From the NCBI RefSeq assembly GCF_030406905.1, contig NZ_CP129137.1, positions 1,420,001-1,484,000 of the forward strand: a stretch of 64,000 nucleotides of DNA, given 5' to 3'. Numbering within the stretch: position 1 is the stretch's first letter; every line of letters begins with the position of its first letter. A model generated the notes under the pieces. That model was not told the DNA's origin, searched no databases, and saw only the letters and a program-made list of their open reading frames with translations. A program made the position numbers and the translations under genes. Origin of the DNA: Streptomyces sp. HUAS CB01. GTDB lineage: Bacteria; Actinomycetota; Actinomycetes; Streptomycetales; Streptomycetaceae. Below, piece by piece: positions 45,087-53,300 of this stretch.

Positions 45087-45680
45087 TCAGGGACGCAGCG
45101 CCCTGAGCAGCAGGTCGGCGAGGTGGTCGGCGACCTGCTGCGGGCTGAGCGGGCCGTCCGGGCGGTACCAGGTGGACAGATGGTGGACGGAGCCGAAGTG
45201 GTAGTCCACCACCAGGTCGGCGGGGGTCGCGTCGGAGAACACCCCGCTCTGCTGCCCCTCCTCGATGAGCGCCCGGAACCGCTCGTGGTAGCGCCGGCGC
45301 TCGGCGCGGACCTGCTTGTTCTTCTCCGGGCTGAGGTGGTGCATGGAACGGAAGAAGATGGAGGCGTCGTCGAGGTTCTCGATCGTGGTGACGACGACGT
45401 CGGCGGCCGCCGACCGCAGCCGCTCCTCGACGGGGGCGTCCGCCTCCGCGAAGGCGTCGAGGCGCTCCTGCTGGAGTCTGAGGACCCGGGAGTAGACCTC
45501 CTGGAGGAGGTCCTCCTTCGAACCGAAGTAGTGGTACAGCGCGCCCTTGGTGACGCCCGCCGCCTCGACGATCTCCTGGACGGACGTACGGTCGTAGCCC
45601 TGCTCGGCGAAGAGCCGGGTGGCGGCGGCCAGCAGCCTCTGGGGGACGGGGGTGCCGTTCCCGTCCGTCGTCCTGGCCAT
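45087..45680 (-). CDS. TetR-family regulator of the hydroxy-acid module
   Basis: A 197-aa TetR repressor. The N-terminal HTH is RLFAEQGYDRTSVQEIVEAAGVTKGALYHYFGSKEDLL. The C-terminal ligand domain is helical with an ERRRYHERFRALIEEG segment. It is the last gene of the leftward SDR-ligase operon (60 bp after the ligase) and faces the APH-ACAD operon. By position it is the best candidate to bind the ACCGACTGGT palindromes in front of both operons, with an acyl-CoA as inducer (inference). ATG 45680 is preferred; a GTG three codons upstream is possible. Confidence 0.9.
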   Translation of the reverse strand: MARTTDGNGTPVPQRLLAAATRLFAEQGYDRTSVQEIVEAAGVTKGALYHYFGSKEDLLQEVYSRVLRLQQERLDAFAEADAPVEERLRSAAADVVVTTIENLDDASIFFRSMHHLSPEKNKQVRAERRRYHERFRALIEEGQQSGVFSDATPADLVVDYHFGSVHHLSTWYRPDGPLSPQQVADHLADLLLRALRP

Positions 45681-45740
45681 TGCCGCCACCCGCCTTTCCG
45701 CTCGGTCGTCCTGTGCCGCGCGCCGGGGCGCGGGGGTGTC

Positions 45741-47393
45741 TCATGTGCGCGAACGCAGTTCCCGCCTGAGGATCTTCCCACTAGTCGTCTTCGGGAGCTC
45801 GTCCAGGATCTCCACCTGCCTCGGGTACTTGTACGCGGCGAGCCGGTCGGCGCAGTATCCGGCGAGTTCGTCGGGGCCCACGGCCGTTCCGGGGCGGAGG
45901 CTGACGTACGCCTTGACGGTCTCGCCGCGGTAGGCGTGCGGCACGCCGACGACCGCCGCCTCCCGGACGGCGGGGTGGGTGTACAGCACGTCCTCGACCT
46001 CCCGGGGCCAGACCTTGAAGCCCGAGGCGTTGATCATGTCCTTCTTGCGGTCGACCACGTAGAGCCAGCCGTCGGCGTCCATGAAGCCGATGTCCCCGGT
46101 GCGCAGCTCACCGTCCGGGAAGCCGGCCGCGGTGGCCTCGGGGAGCCGCCAGTAGCCGGGGACGACCTGGGGGCCGCGCACGGCGATCTCGCCGCGCTCG
46201 CCGAAGGGGACCTCCTCGCCGTGGTCGTCGAGGATCCGTACGACGGTTTCGGGCCCGGGGAGTCCGACGGAGAGGGTGCCGGACGCGGGGTCGACCGGGG
46301 CTTCCCGCTCGGGGGGCACCGAGGCGCAGGGTGCCGTGCACTCGGTGAGGCCGTAGCCGTTGCGGATGTAGGGACCGAAGCTTGCGCGGAACTTCTCCAC
46401 GAGGGCGGGCGGCACGGGCGCGCCGCCGGAGGAGATGACGGCGAAGGACGCGAAGTGGTCGGGTCCGGCGCCGGGGTGGGCGGCCAGGGCCATGAAGGCC
46501 GTGGAGGGGCCGACGGTGTAGGCCGGCCGGTGTTCGAGGAAGGCGTCGAGGACGACGCCCGCCTCGAAGCGGTACGCGAGCGCGAGGGTGCCCGCGTTGG
46601 CCACGCAGGCCGCGAGTTCGCACACCATGCCCGTGATGTGGAAGAGCGGCGCCAGGGCGAAGTAGCAGGCGCCTTCGGGGACGGGGTGGCCGGTGCGCTG
46701 GCGTTCGGCGTTGAAGGTGAGGCCGCCGTGGAGGTTCATGGCGCCCTTGGGCCTGCCGCTGGTGCCGGAGGTGTAGCTGATCAGGGCCACGTCGGTCGCG
46801 GCCGGGTCCCGGCCCCCGGGCGCGGCGAGTCCGGCGCGGGCGACGGTGACGAGGTCGTCGGTGTCGCCGGGCTCCGGCAACCGCTCGAAGCCGAGGACCC
46901 GGCTGTCGTTGCGGGTCTGGAGGTCCAGCTCGCAGGCGGTGACGGCGAACCGTACGGGGGTGGCAGCGGCGGTCTCGCGCAGCTGCGTCTCCCAGGCGCG
47001 GTCGGAGCAGATCAGCACCGTCGCGCCCGAGTCCTCCAGGACGTGGGTGACCTCGGCCGACTTGTACATGGGGTTGAGCGGGACGACGGTGGCGCCCGCC
47101 TTCCACGCGCCGAGCAGGGCGAGGACGAACTGGGGGGTGTTCTGGAGCATCAGGGCGACACGGTCGCCGGGGGCCACTCCGCGTGCGGCGAGATGGCCGG
47201 CGACGGAGTCCGAGAGCGCGTCGGTCTCGCGGTAGCTGAGACGTCCGTCGAAGTAGGCGAGGGCCGTGCGGTCCGGGGCCCGCCCGACGGCCGAGCGGAA
47301 GGAGTGCACGACGCTCGCCGGCGGGTGCACGGGCGCCCTCTGGGCCTCCGTCAGCTGGGAGAGCCAGGGCCGGGCCGCGTAGTGGGACGTCAC
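45741..47393 (-). CDS. AMP-dependent acyl-CoA synthetase
   Basis: A 550-aa adenylate-forming ligase that activates a carboxylic acid to its CoA thioester. Core motifs are complete: P-loop YTSGTSGRPKGAM, GYGLTECTAP, LRTGDIGFMDADGW, the hinge VVDRKKDMINASG and the C-terminal catalytic Lys in PKTTSGKILRREL. It resembles medium/long-chain fatty acid ligases; chain length and any hydroxyl preference are unknown. GTG 47393 overlaps the SDR stop (GTGA) and has GGAGGGAG 8 nt upstream. It belongs to the SDR-ligase-TetR operon. Confidence 0.92.
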   Translation of the reverse strand: MTSHYAARPWLSQLTEAQRAPVHPPASVVHSFRSAVGRAPDRTALAYFDGRLSYRETDALSDSVAGHLAARGVAPGDRVALMLQNTPQFVLALLGAWKAGATVVPLNPMYKSAEVTHVLEDSGATVLICSDRAWETQLRETAAATPVRFAVTACELDLQTRNDSRVLGFERLPEPGDTDDLVTVARAGLAAPGGRDPAATDVALISYTSGTSGRPKGAMNLHGGLTFNAERQRTGHPVPEGACYFALAPLFHITGMVCELAACVANAGTLALAYRFEAGVVLDAFLEHRPAYTVGPSTAFMALAAHPGAGPDHFASFAVISSGGAPVPPALVEKFRASFGPYIRNGYGLTECTAPCASVPPEREAPVDPASGTLSVGLPGPETVVRILDDHGEEVPFGERGEIAVRGPQVVPGYWRLPEATAAGFPDGELRTGDIGFMDADGWLYVVDRKKDMINASGFKVWPREVEDVLYTHPAVREAAVVGVPHAYRGETVKAYVSLRPGTAVGPDELAGYCADRLAAYKYPRQVEILDELPKTTSGKILRRELRSRT

Positions 47394-48154
47394 CGGGCCG
47401 CTCCCTCCCACTTCTGCTGGATGTGGTTCATGGTGCCCAGCCAGCGGTCGGGGTCGGCCGCGCGGGCCTGGTGGTAGTCGGCGACCTCGGGATGCGGCAG
47501 GACGAGGAAGCGGTCGGCCCCGATGGCGTCGAACAGGGCGTCGGCGACGTCCTCGGGCTCGATGGCGCTGGGGGCGAGGACGAGTTCGCCCGCCGATCCC
47601 GCCGCGGTGAGCATGTCCGTGCGGACGCCCTGCGGGCAGATGGCGTGCACGTTCAGGCCGCGGTGACGGTACGTCAGCGACAGCCACTCGGCGAAGGCGA
47701 GCGCGCCGTGCTTGGTGACGCTGTACGGGGCGGCGCCGATCATCGTGAGGAGTCCGGCGGCTGACACGGTGGACACGAAACGGCCGCTGCCGCGCTCCAG
47801 CCAGTCGGGGAGCAGGGTGCGCACGGCACGGACGTGTGCCATGACGTTCACGTCCCAGGCGGAGGCCCAGACGTCCTCGTCGGCGAGGGCGTCGCCGGGC
47901 GAGGCGAGCCCGGCGTTGGCGCAGTAGATGTCGACGGTGCCGCCGAGCGCGTCCCTGGCCTCCTCGACGACGGCGGAGGCGTCACCGGGGACGGCGAGGG
48001 CGCCGATCTCGTCCGCGACGGCCTTGGTCCGGCCGGGGTCGATGTCGTTGACGGCGACGCGTGCGCCCTCCGCCGCGAAACGGCGGGCGAGTGCGGCACC
48101 GATGCCGCCGCCCGCGCCGGTGACCACCACGTTCGCGCCCTGCACCGTACTCAT
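47390..48154 (-). CDS. short-chain dehydrogenase/reductase
   Basis: A 254-aa classical SDR: cofactor loop TGAGGGIGAALARRF, an NAG-like CANAGLASPG, catalytic Ser in STVSAAG and YxxxK in YSVTKHG. The Asp-containing NDIDPGR after strand 2 favours NAD over NADP. Within this module it may oxidise a hydroxyacyl intermediate. ATG 48154 has GGAGAGGCAGG upstream; a 21-codon extension to 48217 was rejected. First gene of the leftward operon, with the TetR-type palindrome at 48194-48207 in its promoter region. Confidence 0.9.
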   Translation of the reverse strand: MSTVQGANVVVTGAGGGIGAALARRFAAEGARVAVNDIDPGRTKAVADEIGALAVPGDASAVVEEARDALGGTVDIYCANAGLASPGDALADEDVWASAWDVNVMAHVRAVRTLLPDWLERGSGRFVSTVSAAGLLTMIGAAPYSVTKHGALAFAEWLSLTYRHRGLNVHAICPQGVRTDMLTAAGSAGELVLAPSAIEPEDVADALFDAIGADRFLVLPHPEVADYHQARAADPDRWLGTMNHIQQKWEGAAR

Positions 48155-48193
48155 CGGACCTGCCTCTCCGTCGCGGCTCGCTACGGACGGCAG

Positions 48194-48207
48194 ACTAACC
48201 AGTCGGT
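48194..48207. promoter_or_regulatory. TetR-type operator upstream of the SDR-ligase-TetR operon
   Basis: On the minus strand this reads ACCGACTGGTTAGT, identical to the site at 42655-42668 in 12 of 14 positions. It lies 40 bp upstream of the SDR start. Confidence 0.6.
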
Positions 48208-48321
48208 ATGTGCCCATGGAAGAGGGCCGTGGCGAACATCGCGCCGAGAGCGTTCCCCGCGGCCGGGCCCCGCGCTAGCGTGCGTGGCCATGACAGTTGT
48301 AGCTATCACGGAGGTAGTGCG

Positions 48322-49572
48322 ATGAGCCTGTCCAGACGGGGTCTGCTGGCCGCGGGAGGCGCCGCCGGCGCCCTGGTCGCGACCGCCTCCGCGGCGCCCC
48401 CCGCGGCGGCGCAGGGCGGGCCGATCCGGGTGCGCACCGGCTTCGAGCGACTCGCCGCCGACGGCTACCGGCTGCTGTCCGGCGAACGGGTCGGCGTCGT
48501 CACCAACCCCACCGGCATCACGCGCGACGCCCGTCACCTCGTCGACGTGATGCACGCGGACGACCGGGTGGACCTGGTCGCCGTCTTCGGGCCGGAGCAC
48601 GGATTCCGCGGCACCGCCCAGGCGGGCGGCTCCGAGGGCCGCTACGACGACCCCGCGACCGGGCTCCCCGTCTACGACACGTACCTCAAGAGCGGACAGC
48701 CGCTCGCCGATGTCTTCACCGCGTCCGGCGTGGACACGGTCGTGTTCGACATCCAGGACGCCGGGGCCCGCTTCTACACGTACATCTGGACGCTCTACGA
48801 CTGCATGGTGGCGGCGGTCCTGGCCGGGAAACGGTTCGTCGTGCTGGACCGGCCCAATCCGGTCACCGGCCGCGTCGCCCTCGGCCCGGTCCTGGACAAG
48901 GCGTTCGCGACCTTCGTGGGCCGCGAACCGATCGCCCAGGCCCACGGAATGACCGTCGCCGAACTGGCCCGGCTGTTCAACGGCGAGTTCCTGACCGCTC
49001 CGGCGGAACTGGACGTCGTCCGGATGTCGGGCTGGCGGCGGGACCACTTCCACGACGCGACGGACCTGCCCTGGGTGCCGCCGAGCCCCAACATGCCGAC
49101 GCCGGAGACCGCGCTCGTCTACTCCGGCACCTGCCTCTTCGAGGGCACCAACCTGTCGGAGGGTCGCGGCACCACCCGCCCGTTCGAACTGCTCGGCGCC
49201 GAGGGGATCGACCGCGCCTGGGCGGAGGCGGCGAACGCGCTGGGTCTTCCGGGCGTGCGCTTCCGCGAGGCCTACTTCGCGCCGACCTTCTCCAAGTTCC
49301 AGGGCAAGACGGTGGGCGGGGTGCAGCTCCATGTGCACGACCGCGAGGTGTTCGACCCGGTCCGCACCGGCATCGGGCTGCTGGTGACGGCGAAGCGGAG
49401 CTGGAGCGGCTTCGCCTGGCGGCCCGACAACTGGATCGACAAGCTCACCGGCTCCACGCGGGTGCGCACGATGATCGACGCGGGCGCCGGGACGGACGAG
49501 GTCGTCGGGGCGTGGCAGCAGGACCTGGCCGCGTTCCGCGCGGTGCGACGGGAGTACCTGCTGTACCGGTGA
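48322..49572 (+). CDS. DUF1343 / NamZ-type exo-beta-N-acetylmuramidase
   Basis: A 416-aa exported protein of the GH171 (NamZ, DUF1343) family, in Bacillus an exo-lytic N-acetylmuramidase acting on peptidoglycan fragments. Twin-arginine signal at the N-terminus (SLSRRGLLAAGG, cleavage near ASA/AAQA). Family signatures GERVGVVTNPTGI, FGPEHGFRG, FDIQDAGARFYTYIWTL and VLDRPNP are complete. It probably works outside the membrane in turnover or scavenging of cell-wall material. ATG 48322 has GGAGGTAG upstream. Monocistronic, divergent from the SDR operon. Confidence 0.9.
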   Translation: MSLSRRGLLAAGGAAGALVATASAAPPAAAQGGPIRVRTGFERLAADGYRLLSGERVGVVTNPTGITRDARHLVDVMHADDRVDLVAVFGPEHGFRGTAQAGGSEGRYDDPATGLPVYDTYLKSGQPLADVFTASGVDTVVFDIQDAGARFYTYIWTLYDCMVAAVLAGKRFVVLDRPNPVTGRVALGPVLDKAFATFVGREPIAQAHGMTVAELARLFNGEFLTAPAELDVVRMSGWRRDHFHDATDLPWVPPSPNMPTPETALVYSGTCLFEGTNLSEGRGTTRPFELLGAEGIDRAWAEAANALGLPGVRFREAYFAPTFSKFQGKTVGGVQLHVHDREVFDPVRTGIGLLVTAKRSWSGFAWRPDNWIDKLTGSTRVRTMIDAGAGTDEVVGAWQQDLAAFRAVRREYLLYR

Positions 49573-49610
49573 GGGAGGTCGACCCACCCCGGGCCGGGGC
49601 GGGGACGGGA

Positions 49611-49635
49611 CGGCGGGCCCTCCGCGGGCCCGCCG
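49611..49635 (+). terminator. hairpin after namZ-like gene
   Basis: CGGCGGGCCC (49611-49620) and GGGCCCGCCG (49626-49635) form a perfect 10-bp stem with loop TCCGC, 38 bp past the stop. Confidence 0.75.
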
Positions 49636-50307
49636 ACACCCATGGACCATGAACGCGTCCGCTCACCGCCGTGACCGCCGGCCGCTGATCGCCCTGCCGG
49701 GCTGCCGCGCCTCGCCCGCCGCCTCCGCAACTCCCGTCACCGGCCGCCCGTGCCGCTCCCCGCCCGCCACGGCCGTGCGGGTCGCGAATCGGCCATGGCC
49801 CACCCGTACCCACGACTTCAGGGCGCCTTCCGGGCAACGCCGCGGGCAGGGCCGGTACGGGCGCCGCAACGACCTCGGACGGGGTTCGCCCCACGTCCAC
49901 GACCTCCGTGAACCGGGCGAACCGGTGCGGACGTTCACGCTCGGGCCCCGGTCGGCGGGCACACCCCCGGTCCGGGTGGCTCCGTACGCCCACCTCCTGG
50001 ACCCGCGTGCCCTCCGCGGCACGGCGAGGCATCCCGTCGAGGAGCGACGCCCGGTGGCGCCCTCGGTTCCGCCCGGCCGCGGGAGGGATCCGACGCCCGG
50101 CGCGGGCCCGTCGGCGGCTACGACGTGGTCGTCCGCCTGCACCGGATCACCGCGGCCGGTTTGCTGCGTTGATACGCCGTTCTTTCCGAATCGCCACACA
50201 TATCTCGCTGTACGGATGTTCGAGGGAGCCGGACGGGGTACTCGTACGTCCATTCCTTGACGCGGAAGTACCAGCGACGGCGTTCGAGCGACGGAGGTGG
50301 CAGTGCC
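49636..50307. other. long intergenic region, no convincing gene
   Basis: About 670 bp. A rightward frame from 49649 to 50260 and its antisense counterpart are open but both read as Arg/Pro-rich shadow-type sequence without a ribosome-binding site. From about 50160 the DNA becomes A/T-richer (TTCTTTCCGAATCGCC, CACACATATCTCG), which probably marks the promoter of the zinc-ribbon gene. GGAGGTGG at 50293-50300 is its ribosome-binding site. Confidence 0.45.
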
Positions 50308-50919
50308 ATGGCCGGATTCCGGAGTCTTGCGAGACAGGTGCGCGACCCGCGGTGCGATCTGGCGCTGAGGCGCTACTCACTGCGCAAGTGCCTGGAGAGG
50401 TTCGCCCCCTACGGGCACCGGGCGACCTGGGACCACCTGTGTTCCAGGCACGGGATCGCGCCCGACGACAGGGATCCCGATCCGGCGCGGCTGGTGGCCG
50501 CGCTCGGCGAACTGGAGGAAGCGCGGGCCGTGTGGCTCGCGTACGAACGGGACTTCGCGGCACGGCGCAGGCGCGAGAAGCACGACGGTCTGCGGAGGCC
50601 GGGGTCCTTCGACGACTGGCACCGGCGCACCTGGGGTGGCAACGGCATCGCCCGGTGCGACGACCCCGGGGTGCACCCGACGGATCCGCTGGCCGATGTG
50701 CTGCGCCGGCTGATCACCGCTCTGGAGGCGGCGCCCTCGGCGGTCTGCCCGGTGTGCGCGGAGCGCCGGATCGTCTGGCGGCATGACCTGGACCAGGAAC
50801 CGTGGTTCGGCCCGGTGTGCTCGGGCTGCGGGATCGTGGTGCCGCAGCCCGTACTCACGCACGAGGCGCTGACGGCCGCCAAGCGGGCGCACGGCAGGGA
50901 ACTGGCGTCGGTGGCGTAG
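50308..50919 (+). CDS. hypothetical protein with C-terminal zinc ribbon
   Basis: A 203-aa protein I do not recognise. The N-terminal two thirds are helical and basic (AARRRREKHDGLRRPGSF). The C-terminus carries CPVCAERR ... CSGCGIV, two CxxC knuckles about 28 residues apart, a likely zinc ribbon, and ends TAAKRAHGRELASVA. An isolated transcription or replication accessory role is possible but not shown. ATG 50308 follows GGAGGTGG; a frame extension to 50257 has no ribosome-binding site. Monocistronic, after an unusually long intergenic region. Confidence 0.65.
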   Translation: MAGFRSLARQVRDPRCDLALRRYSLRKCLERFAPYGHRATWDHLCSRHGIAPDDRDPDPARLVAALGELEEARAVWLAYERDFAARRRREKHDGLRRPGSFDDWHRRTWGGNGIARCDDPGVHPTDPLADVLRRLITALEAAPSAVCPVCAERRIVWRHDLDQEPWFGPVCSGCGIVVPQPVLTHEALTAAKRAHGRELASVA

Positions 50920-50998
50920 CGCGAGGACGCGCGGGGCGGCCCGGTCCGCAGGACGGCGCGCCCCGCGTTCGCCGGTGACGCCTGGCACCATCGGATAC

Positions 50999-51724
50999 GT
51001 GATCCAGGTCTGTCTCAACGGGCGCCGCGGCGCGGGGGACTCCGCCGCGGTGCCCATGTCCCCGCAGGCGCTCGCCCGGTCGGCGGCGGCCGCGGTCGCC
51101 GCGGGCGCCTCGGAGGTGCACGCCCGCCCGAGAACGCCGTGCGGGAGCGGCTCGCTGTCACCACGCGTGGTGGGCCCGCTGGTCGAGGCCGTGCGCGGGG
51201 TGGTCGACGCGCCGTTCGGGGTGGCGGCGGACGGCTGGGCGGAGCCGGACCCGGAGCGCCGCGTCGAGCGCGTCCGCTCCTGGACGGTGCTGCCCGACCT
51301 CGCGTCGGTCGACTGGCACGAGGACGGTGCCGAGGAGGTCGCCGCCGCCCTGCTGGAGCGCGGCGTGGCGGTGCAGGCGGTGATCCGTTCGGGCACGGAC
51401 GCGGCCCGGCGCTTCACCGCGTCCCCGTGGGCCCCCGCGGTACGACGCGTGCTGGCCCGGGTCATGGACCCCCGCCCCTCGACGGCCCCGGAGACCGCGC
51501 GCGCCCTGCTCGCCACCCTCGGGACGGTCCACGGTGTCCCGGTCCTGCCCCACGGCGTGGACGGCGGCGCGTGGCCGGTGCTGCGGCTGGCCGCGCGGCG
51601 GGGGCCGGACGTCCGCACCGGTCTGGGGGACGTGCTGCTCCTGCCGGACGGCAGGCCGGCGGAGTCCAGCGCCCAACTGGTCGCGGCCGCGGTGCGGTTG
51701 ACGGGCGCAGGCCGGCGGCTCTGA
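50999..51724 (+). CDS. BKACE-like (3-keto-5-aminohexanoate cleavage family) protein
   Basis: A 241-aa TIM-barrel protein resembling the beta-keto acid cleavage enzyme family (DUF849). The N-terminal IQVCLNGRRG and the ASEVHARPRTPCGSGSL segment (a His-bearing strand where the family has HxH metal ligands) support this. The protein is shorter than typical 270-310 aa members, and only one of the usual two metal His is apparent in EVHAR, so activity is uncertain. GTG 50999 fits the family start; a frame extension to 50975 is possible. Substrate unknown. Confidence 0.65.
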   Translation: MIQVCLNGRRGAGDSAAVPMSPQALARSAAAAVAAGASEVHARPRTPCGSGSLSPRVVGPLVEAVRGVVDAPFGVAADGWAEPDPERRVERVRSWTVLPDLASVDWHEDGAEEVAAALLERGVAVQAVIRSGTDAARRFTASPWAPAVRRVLARVMDPRPSTAPETARALLATLGTVHGVPVLPHGVDGGAWPVLRLAARRGPDVRTGLGDVLLLPDGRPAESSAQLVAAAVRLTGAGRRL

Positions 51725-52016
51725 CCGCGCGGTGACCGGTGCCCGGCCGGGGCGCTCCGGACCAGGGCCCGGCCGGGCGCCGTCCGCGCGCAGCGCGGGG
51801 CCTGCGGCGTCCGGCGCGTGCGATCGCACGGCGGACGGTCACGCTCGTACCCGACTCACTCGGATGACTCCGACCACGCAGCGAGCGTGCGTGCCAGGCG
51901 ATCGCGGGCCAGGAGGGGCCTTCGCAACACGCCTAGCAGACGGGAATTCGTTCGCCCATCGGATTTGCGCACGGGGAGAGTTGGGCCCGATGGCAAACCG
52001 ACCGAGGAGCCCGACC

Positions 52017-53117
52017 ATGTCGACGCTGCGCGTCACCGCCGAGCCGCTGACGATCCACGAGCACCCGAACGCCGACGCCCTGGAACTCGCCCAGGTGGGC
52101 CTGTACCGGGCCGTCGTCGCGAAGGGCGTCTACCGCAGCGGGGATCTCGCCGTCTACATCCCCGAACAGGCGGTGCTCCCCGCGCCGCTGGTGGACGAGC
52201 TGGGGCTGACCGGACGGCTCGCCGGCAAGGCGTCCGACAGGGTCAAGGCGGTCCGCCTGCGCGGCGAGCTGTCGCAGGGCATCGTGTGCAGGCCGAAGGC
52301 GCTCGACGGCACCGACCTGGCCCGCGCGGCCGCCGAGGGAACCGACTTCGCGGAGCTGCTCGGCATCACGAAGTGGTCCCCGCCGATCCCGCCCACGATG
52401 AGCGGCGACGTGGAGGCGGCGCCCGAGCTGCTGCCCTGGGTCGACATCGAGAACCTGCAGCGCTACCCCGACGTCTTCGCGCCCGGCGAGCCCGTCGTCA
52501 TCACCGAGAAGCTCCACGGGACCGCCTGCCTCGTGACCTTCGTCGCCGACGACGGCGCGGCCCCCTCCCCGCACGGGGAGCCCTCGGGGAGGGTGCTGGT
52601 CTCGTCCAAGGGATTCGGTGCGAAAGGGCTCGCGCTCAAGGAGGACGCGCGCAACCTCTACTGGCGTGCGGTGACCGGCCATGCGGTACCGGAGGCGGCG
52701 GCGCGGCTCGCGGCCGAGCTCGGGGCGACCAGGGTCGGCGTCTTCGGCGAGGTGTACGGAGCCGGGGTGCAGGACCTGTCGTACGGCGCGAACGCCCGCT
52801 CCACCGAACTCGGTTTCGCGGTGTTCGACGTGTCGGCCGAGATCGACGGCCAGGTCCACTGGCTGGACGCCGCGCGGTTGCTCGAAGGGGGACTCCCCCT
52901 GGTGCCGCGGCTGTACGAGGGACCGTTCGCCCTGGAGAAGGTGCTGGAGCTGGCGAGCGGCCGGGAGACGGTCTCGGGCAGGGAACTGCATCTGCGCGAG
53001 GGGGTCGTCGTCCGGCCCGTGACCGAGCGCTGGAGCCCGGTGGTGGGCGGCAGGGCGATCGCCAAGTGCGTCAGCCCTGCCTATCTGACCCGCAAGGGCG
53101 GCACCGAGTACGAGTGA
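52017..53117 (+). CDS. RNA ligase, DRB0094/DraRnl family
   Basis: A 366-aa ATP-dependent nucleotidyltransferase of the Deinococcus DraRnl clade (TIGR02306 in memory). Residues 1-100 form an OB-type module like the tRNA-binding domain (EHPNADALELAQVG). The ligase domain has motif I EKLHG with nucleotidyl Lys165, motif III-like GVFGEVYG, and motif V-like EGVVVRP and AIAKCVS. DraRnl seals 3'-OH/5'-phosphate RNA-ended nicks. The biological task in Streptomyces is unknown; no RNA-repair partner (Pnkp, Hen1, RtcA) is adjacent. ATG 52017 has GAGGAG 7 nt upstream. Monocistronic. Confidence 0.88.
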   Translation: MSTLRVTAEPLTIHEHPNADALELAQVGLYRAVVAKGVYRSGDLAVYIPEQAVLPAPLVDELGLTGRLAGKASDRVKAVRLRGELSQGIVCRPKALDGTDLARAAAEGTDFAELLGITKWSPPIPPTMSGDVEAAPELLPWVDIENLQRYPDVFAPGEPVVITEKLHGTACLVTFVADDGAAPSPHGEPSGRVLVSSKGFGAKGLALKEDARNLYWRAVTGHAVPEAAARLAAELGATRVGVFGEVYGAGVQDLSYGANARSTELGFAVFDVSAEIDGQVHWLDAARLLEGGLPLVPRLYEGPFALEKVLELASGRETVSGRELHLREGVVVRPVTERWSPVVGGRAIAKCVSPAYLTRKGGTEYE

Positions 53118-53129
53118 CCCGTCCGGCGC

Positions 53130-53162
53130 ACGGTGGCCCGTCACGGGGGTGCGGGCCGCCGT
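53130..53162 (+). terminator. hairpin after RNA ligase gene
   Basis: ACGGTGGCCCG (53130-53140) pairs with CGGGCCGCCGT (53152-53162), one G-T wobble, 11-nt loop, 12 bp past the stop. Confidence 0.6.
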
Positions 53163-53300
53163 ACGCCGCTGCCGCCCCGGGCGCACGACGGCCCTGCGCC
53201 CCCGTCCCCGGGGCGGACCCGGCCTCCGTGAGCCCACGGCCCGGGCCCACGGTCGGCGCAATGGGCCCCGGTCGGACGCGGGCGGGCGGAGACTCGGCGG

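Noticed and set aside
42713..48154. Secondary-metabolite biosynthetic cluster
   Set aside because: Ligase, SDR and ACAD occur, but no carrier protein, synthase, terpene cyclase or other core biosynthetic gene is in the window.
49649..50260. Open frames on both strands in the gap before the zinc-ribbon gene
   Set aside because: Arg/Pro-rich translation, no plausible start signal, and the right end lies in what looks like a promoter.
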